DNA from: Chloroflexi bacterium UBA2235
Lineage (GTDB): Bacteria > Chloroflexota > UBA11872 > UBA12225
Length of the DNA stretch: 5,079 bases
Assembly: GCA_002347925.1 (NCBI GenBank)
Contig: DDYL01000158.1
Span: forward strand, 8,126-13,204
Reading direction: 5' to 3'
A program made the translations under genes and the position numbers. The first letter of the stretch is position 1. Every line of letters starts with the position of its first letter. Below, piece by piece: positions 1 through 5,079 of the stretch. The notes below the pieces were generated by a model. The model was not told the DNA's origin. It worked only from the letters and a program-made list of their open reading frames with translations, and ran no database searches.

Positions 1-256
1 CAGTATTGACAAACACCACCCACGCGCAGGCAACCAAGGGCAGGGGCAGAACGAGCGAGCGCCAGATGCCACCTACGCGGCCCAAGGCATCAACCAAAGC
101 CATGGGCCATTGCGGTCGCACGACCGTGGCAACAACTGCAACCGCGATGGCCGCTAGCCACCAAGCTGCCTCCGCTCCGGAGACAGTCCGGCGGAGGCGG
201 ACCTGGCTCATCGTCACGGTCACGTCATGGGTCTCATCGGTCAGTTCAGGTCGCAT
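1..256 (-). CDS. N-terminal part of a putative membrane transporter (possible dicarboxylate/amino acid:cation symporter), cut by the window edge
   Basis: An open frame runs from an ATG at 256 to base 1 without a stop, giving 85 residues of an unfinished protein. A TGA lies directly before this ATG. A GGAG (261-264) sits 4 nt upstream, which is close but usable. In-frame GTG codons at 223 and 217 and an ATG at 211 are alternative starts, but I see no better ribosome binding site for them. Residues 17-23 are basic. Residues 31-47 (WWLAAIAVAVVATVV) form a clear membrane segment. Residues 54-83 (LVDALGRVGGIWRSLVLPLP and on) form a second hydrophobic stretch. The order 'first helix, short loop, LG..., then a helix with P-L-V' resembles the N-terminus of DAACS (GltP/DctA-type) symporters, but the match is by eye and weak. 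Another polytopic membrane protein is possible. It follows the dehydrogenase gene on the same strand after 169 nt. Confidence 0.5.
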   Translation of the reverse strand, partial: MRPELTDETHDVTVTMSQVRLRRTVSGAEAAWWLAAIAVAVVATVVRPQWPMALVDALGRVGGIWRSLVLPLPLVACAWVVFVNT

Positions 257-265
257 TCATCTCCA

Positions 266-280
266 CGAACGCGGCGTTCG
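266..280. promoter_or_regulatory. 15-bp perfect palindrome beside the ribosome binding site of the left-edge gene
   Basis: The arms CGAACGC (266-272) and GCGTTCG (274-280) are perfect reverse complements around a single G. The element ends 1 nt upstream of the GGAG at 261-264 that serves the start at 256. It could be a repressor operator, or an RNA hairpin with a 5-bp stem and 5-nt loop that affects access to the ribosome binding site. No factor can be named from sequence alone. Confidence 0.3.
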
Positions 281-380
281 GCACTCTAGCGGGGCGACTG
301 TAGAACAGATGAGGCAACAGGGTGCCCGCTCCGCCCGAATACTGGCCGTCCCTACGCAACGGAAAACGTCCGACACCCGC

Positions 381-405
381 CCCACGGATGCGCGGACCCA
401 CGGAT
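381..405. repeat. Short direct repeat CCCACGGAT x2
   Basis: The 9-mer CCCACGGAT occurs at 381-389 and again at 397-405, a period of 16 nt, in the 169-nt gap between the dehydrogenase stop and the left-edge gene. The rest of this gap shows no clear promoter and no hairpin followed by a T-run. The repeat may be a binding-site pair or chance. Confidence 0.3.
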
Positions 406-425
406 CCTCCACTTGGCGATACGGG

Positions 426-1619
426 TCACCACGACGCGCGGTAGACCTCAAGGACGCCCGACGCCGTGGGGACCCTTGGGTTATTCGTGATCAATCGCGA
501 CGCAGACAACGCGCCCTGCACAAACCCTTCAAGGGCCTCATCTGGGACGCCGACGTCCCGCAGTCCCGATGGCATGCCCACATCGCGCGATAGGCGGCGG
601 ACCGCCTCAACCGACCGATCCGCGGCCTCGCGAAGGCTGAGTCCCGCAACAGGCTCCCCAAGCGCCTCGGCAAGGCGGGCGAACTTCGCGACGTCGCCGG
701 GGATGTTGTAGGCCATCACTGCCGGAAGCAAGAGTGCGTTCGCCATGCCATGAGGCACCTTGTACGCACTGCCAAGGGGGTACGCCATCGCATGGCACAG
801 GCCGGTGCCAGCCGCCACAATCGTGATGCCGCCATACATGCTAGCCAGCAACTGGCCAGTCCTTGCCACCCTGTCCGAACCGCGGGACACCGAACCGCGC
901 AGATGCATCCCGACCAACCGGACAGCCTCGAGCGCATACATGTCCGAAATCGGGTTTGCCTTGACCGCAACGTATGCCTCAAGCGCGTGGGTCAAGGCAT
1001 CCAGGCCAGCAGCTGCCGTGACATGTGCCGGGCACGAGATCGTCAGGTCTGGGTCGACAATCGCAGCCGCAGCCATCAGGCGGGACGAAACGATCCCTGC
1101 CTTCAATTGCCGGTCGGTGTCATCAAAGATCGCCGACGGCGTCATCTCGCTGCCCGTGCCTGCGGTCGTCGGGACCAAAACGTACGGCACACCACGTGCT
1201 GGAAGGAGCTCGACACCGAAGTACTTCGACACCGGGCCGTCATTTGCAGTGCGGATCGAAACACCCTTCGCGGTATCGAGGGCACTGCCCCCGCCCACAC
1301 CAATGACGGCGTCATACGACCCGCCATCGGGTGCGCCGGCCTTCCACGCATCAAACGCCACCTCGACAGACGCCACCGAAGGTTCGGGTGGAACCCGGTC
1401 ATAGATGCCGGTGATGACCCCGGATGCCTCGATGAGGTCGCGGACCCTCCCCGCTACACCCGACGCACTCACACCGGGATCGGTCACCAGAAGCACCCGA
1501 CGTGCCCCCAACCGGCCGATCTCTATCGGCACTTGCACTACGGCCCCTGGACCGAACGTCACCGGCGCCAGACGCAGCGAGACTGGAAGGTCAAATGGAC
1601 GGTCAATAAGTGGCAGCAA
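426..1619 (-). CDS. Iron-containing (group III) alcohol dehydrogenase family protein
   Basis: The 397-residue product has the normal length of the Fe-ADH family, cytoplasmic enzymes that interconvert alcohols and aldehydes or ketones with NAD(P). The N-terminal half is the nucleotide-binding domain. It has VTD at 45-47, where an acidic residue usually favours NAD, the glycine-rich GGGSALDTAK at 109-118, and GTGSE at 154-158. The C-terminal helical domain carries the four expected metal ligands D207, H211, H276 and H290. Their spacing (4, 65, 14) is close to that in FucO, so the enzyme looks intact. The family-typical NPR near the C-terminus is at 380-382. The start is TTG at 1619. A GAGGAG (1629-1634) lies 9 nt upstream and an in-frame TGA at 1644-1646 rules out a longer protein. 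The CTG at 1622 is a less likely start. The substrate is unknown; the putative transporter gene downstream suggests a catabolic role, which is inference. Metal identity (Fe, Zn or other) cannot be read from the ligands. Confidence 0.93.
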   Translation of the reverse strand: MLPLIDRPFDLPVSLRLAPVTFGPGAVVQVPIEIGRLGARRVLLVTDPGVSASGVAGRVRDLIEASGVITGIYDRVPPEPSVASVEVAFDAWKAGAPDGGSYDAVIGVGGGSALDTAKGVSIRTANDGPVSKYFGVELLPARGVPYVLVPTTAGTGSEMTPSAIFDDTDRQLKAGIVSSRLMAAAAIVDPDLTISCPAHVTAAAGLDALTHALEAYVAVKANPISDMYALEAVRLVGMHLRGSVSRGSDRVARTGQLLASMYGGITIVAAGTGLCHAMAYPLGSAYKVPHGMANALLLPAVMAYNIPGDVAKFARLAEALGEPVAGLSLREAADRSVEAVRRLSRDVGMPSGLRDVGVPDEALEGFVQGALSASRLITNNPRVPTASGVLEVYRASW

Positions 1620-1628
1620 CAGTCGTGT

Positions 1629-1634
1629 CTCCTC
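1629..1634 (-). promoter_or_regulatory. Ribosome binding site deciding the TTG start of the dehydrogenase
   Basis: Read on the minus strand this is GAGGAG, 9 nt before the TTG at 1619. There is no ATG or GTG between the in-frame stop at 1644-1646 and the first conserved residues, so this site supports the rare TTG start. Confidence 0.6.
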
Positions 1635-1786
1635 GGAGCGGCGTCACATGTTGGCACGAGGATAAGGGGTGGGTCACCACCACCGTGCAATGCGGTTCCC
1701 CAAAGTTTCGGTCATCCAAAACCGGGGCCGAGCGAGCGCCCAGTCCCGCTTCCCGCGTCCGGTGGGGGCGTCGGCGGGCAGGGGGA

Positions 1787-1804
1787 TCCGGCGTGGGTGC
1801 CGGA
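1787..1804 (-). terminator. Small hairpin just after the histidine kinase gene, possible weak terminator
   Basis: TCCGGC (1787-1792) and GCCGGA (1799-1804) form a 6-bp GC-rich stem with a 6-nt loop, beginning 2 nt after the kinase stop codon. No T-run follows on the minus strand; the next bases are C-rich. It is therefore not a classical intrinsic terminator. It may act as a tail-less terminator or 3'-end stabiliser, or be chance in GC-rich DNA. The rest of the 187-nt gap (1620-1806) shows no clear promoter for the dehydrogenase. Confidence 0.3.
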
Positions 1805-1806
1805 AG

Positions 1807-3246
1807 CTACGCAACGGGAAGCCAGACGGTGAATACCGCCCCGGATCCCGGACGGTTCGCGACTGCCACGGTTCCGTTGTGTGCCTCAACAAGCGTACGT
1901 ACGATCGCTAGGCCAAGCCCGCTTCCCCCTGGTGACCGCGCCTGGTCAACCCGGTAGAAGCGATCAAAGATATGCGGCAGCGCTTCCGAGGGAATCCCCG
2001 GCCCGGTATCAGACACGGACATTGCCACCCCAAGCGCACCCTGCGCATCTGCACGCACCATCAGGTGGGCCCCCAACATGATCGTGCCTCCGGACGGCGT
2101 GAACCGCAATGCGTTCTCGATGAGATTTCCCAGAACCTGGGCAAACCTCACGGGATCAATCCGGACATTTGGCAACCCTGGGGTGATCGAAGGTTCAAGC
2201 GCAACCGCACAATCGGCCGCGCGGGTGGCGAACCGGTCACAGGCATCCTCAATGACCGACGAGGCAGGAACCACCACCAGGTCCAGGCGCATCTGCCCTG
2301 CATCCGCCAATGACAACGCCCGGAGATCATTGACCATGCGTGCAAGGCGTCCGGCCTCGTCCCGCACTGACCTCAGGTGAACGTGGTCGTTCGGATCATA
2401 GATCCCATCGAGCATCGCCTCGACCGTGCCGCTGATCACTGTAAGCGGCGTTCGCAGATCGTGTGCAATGTCAGCAACCAGACGACGCCTCGCCTCTTCC
2501 TGCCTGTCGAGGCTTTCGGCCAACTGGTTGAACGATCCGGCAAGTTCGGCAAGCTCAGCAAACCCTGATGGCTTGACGCGTGCCCCAAGTTCCCCAGCAG
2601 CAATCCGTTGCGCCCCCGCCCGCAGCGCCGACACCCCAGTCGTCAGGGGATGCATGAAGATCGCTCCGACCAACAGCGCGGCAAACGCACCCAATCCGGC
2701 GCCGCCAAGCAGTGCGCGGTTCATATTGGTCTGCGGATCGATCGGCATGGCCCCAGTCATGGCGACCGGCGCACTGTCCAACTGGATCAATTGGTCAGGT
2801 GTCAAGGCAGGCATCGTGCCAAACAGCGAACCAACAACCTCCCCCTGATACCGTAGGGAAAGGAGCCGGCGGACCGGCGGAGGTTCGCGCCCCGGCGGGG
2901 CGTCTGTCGCATCCGCCACAATCCGGCCACTCAGGTCGCGAACCTGAAGTCGTCGTGAGCGACCCATCGGGCCGGGCATCGCAGACGTCAGGTCCACGAG
3001 AACAGGTTCAACCCGTTCCCAAGATGGCCCGACCCCGTAGGTCATCTGGACCATCGCGGTGACCTGGCGCAGGTAGGAAACCTCGCGGGTCTCGTCCAAT
3101 GCCAACTGCGTCTCGCGCCCCCCCAGGCTTGCCAACATTCCAACGGAACTGATTGATACGACGGTCACCGCCGCGAACCCAATGGCGAGCCACAGGGCAA
3201 AACCGAGGGATCGCGCCGGCTTCTCCAGACGCGATGAGCCACTCAT
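1807..3246 (-). CDS. Sensor histidine kinase (HAMP, HisKA, HATPase_c), membrane-bound
   Basis: The 479-residue product is a classical orthodox kinase that autophosphorylates on histidine and passes the phosphate to a response regulator. Membrane segments lie at about 15-41 and 177-200, enclosing an extracytoplasmic sensor region of about 135 residues. Part of that region (RDLSGRIVADATD...GEVVGSLFG) resembles BaeS/MprB-type sensor domains. HAMP follows at about 198-250. HisKA has the phosphoacceptor H262 in DIAHDLRTPL. The ATPase domain has the N box NLIENA (374-379, key N378), the G1 box DTGPG (413-417), an F box FDRF (427-430) and the G2 box GGSGLGLAI (440-448). All catalytic boxes are intact. 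I chose ATG 3246 because GGAGGT (3251-3256) lies 4 nt upstream; a GTG at 3258 would add four residues but overlaps that site. The regulator gene ends 74 nt upstream, so the two are almost certainly partners. The signal sensed is unknown. Confidence 0.95.
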   Translation of the reverse strand: MSGSSRLEKPARSLGFALWLAIGFAAVTVVSISSVGMLASLGGRETQLALDETREVSYLRQVTAMVQMTYGVGPSWERVEPVLVDLTSAMPGPMGRSRRLQVRDLSGRIVADATDAPPGREPPPVRRLLSLRYQGEVVGSLFGTMPALTPDQLIQLDSAPVAMTGAMPIDPQTNMNRALLGGAGLGAFAALLVGAIFMHPLTTGVSALRAGAQRIAAGELGARVKPSGFAELAELAGSFNQLAESLDRQEEARRRLVADIAHDLRTPLTVISGTVEAMLDGIYDPNDHVHLRSVRDEAGRLARMVNDLRALSLADAGQMRLDLVVVPASSVIEDACDRFATRAADCAVALEPSITPGLPNVRIDPVRFAQVLGNLIENALRFTPSGGTIMLGAHLMVRADAQGALGVAMSVSDTGPGIPSEALPHIFDRFYRVDQARSPGGSGLGLAIVRTLVEAHNGTVAVANRPGSGAVFTVWLPVA

Positions 3247-3250
3247 TGTG

Positions 3251-3256
3251 ACCTCC
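3251..3256 (-). promoter_or_regulatory. Strong ribosome binding site of the histidine kinase
   Basis: GGAGGT on the minus strand, 4 nt before ATG 3246. It decides in favour of that start over the in-frame GTG at 3258, which has no clear site of its own. Confidence 0.65.
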
Positions 3257-3320
3257 ACGACAGCAGCATCGTCCCGACTGCATTGACTGCCATGGCCAAC
3301 GTTGATCGCACAAGCGGACC

Positions 3321-4034
3321 CTACGTACGTCCGGACGCGAGAATGTCACGCGTTGGCGTCTTGTACCCGAACCCAACGACCGTCAGGATCAGGCGGGGCT
3401 GTTTCGGATCAATCTCGATCTTTGCGCGAAGGTTCCGAACGTGGCTGTCCACGACACGGTCACTTGCGCCGCCGTCGGAAGCACCGACAATGCTCACCAG
3501 TTGCGACCGTGAGAAGATCCGACCCGGTTGCGCCGCGAGAGTCTGCAGAAGTTCGAATTCCGCGCGGGTCAACGGAATGGTCTCACCGGCGCGGGTAACT
3601 TCACGCCGACCCGTGTCAATGACGAGTTCGCCAAGCGTCAGGGTGTCCTCCCTGGCCGACCGCTGGTTCGCCGTCCGCCGCAAGTGGGCACGGACCCGCG
3701 CAACTACCTCGCGCGGTTCGAACGGCTTGGTCACGTAGTCATCTGCGCCTAACTCAAGCCCAAGCACGGTGTCAGTGACATCGTCTCGTGCCGTCAGCAT
3801 GATGATTGGCACTTCGCTATCGCGCCGGATCTCCCGGCACACGTCCCAACCAGACATTCCCGGAAGCATGAGATCCAAGAGGACGAGGGCCGGCTTCTCT
3901 CGCCGAAAGGCCTGCACCGCGCCCGGGCCATCACTGGCCGTCACGACACGGAACCCGTCCTTGGCGAGGTAGGCGCGGACAATATCGACAATCTTCGCCT
4001 CGTCATCCACCACCAGGATCGTCGCGCCGATCAT
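3321..4034 (-). CDS. OmpR/PhoB-family response regulator
   Basis: The 237-residue product has the two domains of this family and its usual length. The receiver domain (about 5-118) holds the acidic pair D10/D11, the phosphoacceptor D54 in VLLDLMLPGMSG, T81 and K103 in the TKPFE motif. The winged-helix DNA-binding domain (about 131-226) has the PLTRAEFELL stretch, the recognition-helix region SDRVVDSHVRNLRAKI (191-206) and the final GFGYK hairpin. All switch residues are present, so it should be a phosphorylation-dependent transcription factor. I chose ATG 4034 because AGAGGAG (4042-4048) lies 7 nt upstream; a longer frame from 4172 would add 46 unrelated residues and overlap the preceding gene. 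It sits between the YHYH gene (31 nt away) and the kinase (74 nt away). The direct repeats in front of the operon are its most likely nearby target, which is inference. Confidence 0.96.
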   Translation of the reverse strand: MIGATILVVDDEAKIVDIVRAYLAKDGFRVVTASDGPGAVQAFRREKPALVLLDLMLPGMSGWDVCREIRRDSEVPIIMLTARDDVTDTVLGLELGADDYVTKPFEPREVVARVRAHLRRTANQRSAREDTLTLGELVIDTGRREVTRAGETIPLTRAEFELLQTLAAQPGRIFSRSQLVSIVGASDGGASDRVVDSHVRNLRAKIEIDPKQPRLILTVVGFGYKTPTRDILASGRT

Positions 4035-4041
4035 TCCATCG

Positions 4042-4048
4042 CTCCTCT
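4042..4048 (-). promoter_or_regulatory. Ribosome binding site of the response regulator
   Basis: AGAGGAG on the minus strand, 7 nt before ATG 4034. It fixes the regulator start inside the 31-nt gap after the YHYH gene and excludes the longer upstream reading. Confidence 0.65.
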
Positions 4049-4065
4049 GACAAGTCGCATGCCGA

Positions 4066-4950
4066 TCATGGTCGACGTTCCGGACGCTTAGCAGATTGCG
4101 TCCCAACCTCGCCGGTGTAACAGCCCAAAAAATAGGGGAATGTACGTACCGCGTAATACCGGTACTCCCCATCGGGTCCCGTCATGCCGTTGCATCGGTC
4201 AAGATCGCCCAACCCATCAACGTATCCGTACCGCGACCAGACCATCCGGTCGGTCGACACCTGCTGGTAACTGCTTCGAACAGAGACAATGGTGGCGCAA
4301 TCATCATCTGCACAAAAAAACGGCGACATGATTGGAAACCCATCCAGTGCATAGCCTACGACCGTGTCAGGGGTCGCCATCAGGTCGGCTGGGAGGCAGG
4401 CCGGGGTAGCGTGAACGTGGTATTCGCCTGACGGCCCGGTGTGGCCTCCGCAGTTGTCAAGGATTCCATCCGCAAGCGGGTCAGCAGTCCCCTGGGCGGG
4501 CGCTTCGAACGGCCCGTAAATCGGAAGGCCGTCGACCGCAACGCCGATCGCACCAAGGTTGAGCGCCCCTGGCGTCCGGGCAATGACAGGCGTGAGGGGA
4601 ATGCGGAACGTGAAGTCCTGCACCCGCAAGGGATTTGGTGTCTTGGCGACGAACGGAAATGTCGGGATCCCGTTGGTCCTGACAACAACCTGGGTGTCAG
4701 AACACGCGACCGTCATGGCAGGCGCAGGTAGACCGGAATTGGCGGGGTGTGCGCGCAGGTCCATCACGAACCGCCCTACCGGACACGCACTTGCCACCGC
4801 ACCAACCGATGCCTTGCCCGCTGATGCCACTCCCACCAATGAGCCCTCTTCACGAGATGAGGCAAGCACCGAAAACGACAAGACGACGGTCGCAATCAAT
4901 CCGGCAACAATGCCTATCCCACCTCGCCCGATCAGCATCCGCCTCATCAC
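4066..4950 (-). CDS. YHYH-domain protein, exported or membrane-anchored, function unknown
   Basis: The 294-residue product starts with basic residues followed by a hydrophobic stretch (about 10-30, GGIGIVAGLIATVVLSFSVLA), so it is exported by a signal peptide or kept by an N-terminal anchor. The mature part matches the YHYH domain layout: a GVAVDGLPIYGPFE stretch (136-149), DNCGGH (165-170), EYHVH (176-180), DGFPI (203-207), LDRCNG (250-255), EYRYY (262-266) and FPYFLGCYTGE (271-281). Only the first signature keeps histidines at both positions (YHVH); the second reads YRYY. Eight cysteines follow the signal region (56, 83, 167, 185, 213, 218, 253, 277), which suggests disulfides in an oxidising compartment. 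A GTG at 4950, 8 nt after AGGAG (4959-4963), is the best start; ATG 4947 is nearly as good. The TTG at 4980 lies upstream of that site and is unlikely. It is the first gene of an apparent operon with the two-component genes. Metal binding is possible but unproven. Confidence 0.88.
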   Translation of the reverse strand: MMRRMLIGRGGIGIVAGLIATVVLSFSVLASSREEGSLVGVASAGKASVGAVASACPVGRFVMDLRAHPANSGLPAPAMTVACSDTQVVVRTNGIPTFPFVAKTPNPLRVQDFTFRIPLTPVIARTPGALNLGAIGVAVDGLPIYGPFEAPAQGTADPLADGILDNCGGHTGPSGEYHVHATPACLPADLMATPDTVVGYALDGFPIMSPFFCADDDCATIVSVRSSYQQVSTDRMVWSRYGYVDGLGDLDRCNGMTGPDGEYRYYAVRTFPYFLGCYTGEVGTQSAKRPERRP

Positions 4951-4958
4951 GACATTCG

Positions 4959-4963
4959 CTCCT
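4959..4963 (-). promoter_or_regulatory. Ribosome binding site of the YHYH gene
   Basis: AGGAG on the minus strand, 8 nt before GTG 4950 and 11 nt before ATG 4947. The ATG at 4954 between them is out of frame and hits a stop after two codons, so it is not the start. Confidence 0.55.
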
Positions 4964-4974
4964 GAGTGTCCAGT

Positions 4975-5003
4975 ATTCAAACCGGATTCCCGCCCGACGC
5001 TAA
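4975..5003 (-). promoter_or_regulatory. Candidate promoter of the YHYH/two-component operon
   Basis: On the minus strand TTAGCG (4998-5003) could serve as the -35 and TTGAAT (4975-4980) as the -10 with a 17-nt spacer, giving a start near 4968, just ahead of the AGGAG site. The -35 match is poor, as expected for an activator-dependent promoter. It overlaps the direct-repeat element, which fits control by an OmpR-type regulator. This is read by eye only. Confidence 0.35.
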
Positions 5004-5014
5004 CGCAAGGTTAA
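4998..5014 (-). promoter_or_regulatory. Direct-repeat operator candidate (TTAACC / TTAGCG, 11-nt spacing)
   Basis: On the minus strand TTAACC (5009-5014) is followed exactly 11 nt later by TTAGCG (4998-5003); four leading bases, TTA plus the C at position five or six, are shared. Tandem half-sites spaced by about one helical turn are the usual target form of OmpR/PhoB-family dimers, and such a regulator is encoded two genes downstream. Autoregulation is inferred, not shown. Confidence 0.4.
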
Positions 5015-5079
5015 GAGCCTGTGGAGATGGCCGCGCGGGTTCCAGGGCATTGCCCGGCGCCGAATAGGCAGGACGTGGA

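Noticed and set aside
6..593. A 195-residue plus-strand open frame across the left gap and the end of the dehydrogenase gene
   Set aside because: It lies opposite the edge gene and the 3' end of the dehydrogenase, is rich in R, T and S with no recognisable domain, and behaves like an antisense shadow in GC-rich DNA.
750..1832. A 360-residue plus-strand open frame opposite the dehydrogenase
   Set aside because: Its composition is rich in R, H, C and P and it shows no family motif. The opposite strand carries a complete, motif-rich enzyme, so this is a shadow.
1894..4149. Three copies of the palindrome-like TACGTAC (near 1894-1903, 3322-3330 and 4142-4149)
   Set aside because: They fall inside or at the end of coding regions, partly in V-R-T codons, and have no consistent place relative to genes. 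Chance is the simpler reading.
4035..4172. A longer N-terminus for the response regulator, starting at 4172
   Set aside because: The extra 46 residues match nothing in the family and overlap the YHYH gene, while ATG 4034 has a good ribosome binding site and gives the normal family length.
5021..5079. A possible divergent plus-strand gene starting at GTG 5021 or ATG 5027, and a small hairpin at 5045-5055
   Set aside because: Fewer than 20 codons are visible, no properly spaced ribosome binding site is seen, and the 4-bp stem is too short to count as a terminator.

Overview
The window is high-GC bacterial DNA. Every gene I can support lies on the minus strand, so transcription runs from right to left. 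The gene families and the GC-rich codon use fit a high-GC free-living bacterium. Actinomycetota or Chloroflexota are my best guesses, from the general style of the kinase and regulator only; no marker gene fixes the taxon.

Right part (about 5014 down to 1807): a probable three-gene operon. A short promoter/operator region (about 4968-5014) carries two TTAACC/TTAGCG half-sites 11 nt apart. It is followed by a secreted or anchored YHYH-domain protein (4066-4950), an OmpR/PhoB-type response regulator (3321-4034) and a HAMP-containing sensor histidine kinase (1807-3246). The gaps are 31 nt and 74 nt and each gene has a recognisable Shine-Dalgarno sequence. The logical reading is that an exported YHYH protein is made with, and may act with or be controlled by, its own two-component system. 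The kinase senses through an extracytoplasmic loop of about 135 residues, and the regulator may act on the direct repeats in front of the operon.

Left part (1619 down to 1): after a 187-nt gap with a small hairpin but no clear intrinsic terminator, there is a complete iron-dependent (group III) alcohol dehydrogenase (426-1619, TTG start). After another 169 nt comes the start of an open reading frame that leaves the window at base 1. Its 85 visible residues look like the first membrane segments of a transporter, possibly a dicarboxylate/amino acid:cation symporter. The dehydrogenase and transporter could form a small catabolic unit separate from the signalling operon, but the sequence does not show what substrate they share.

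No RNA genes, insertion sequences, CRISPR arrays or origins were seen. There is no stretch above 300 bases without a gene. The most unusual element is the coupling of the poorly understood YHYH protein to a two-component system.
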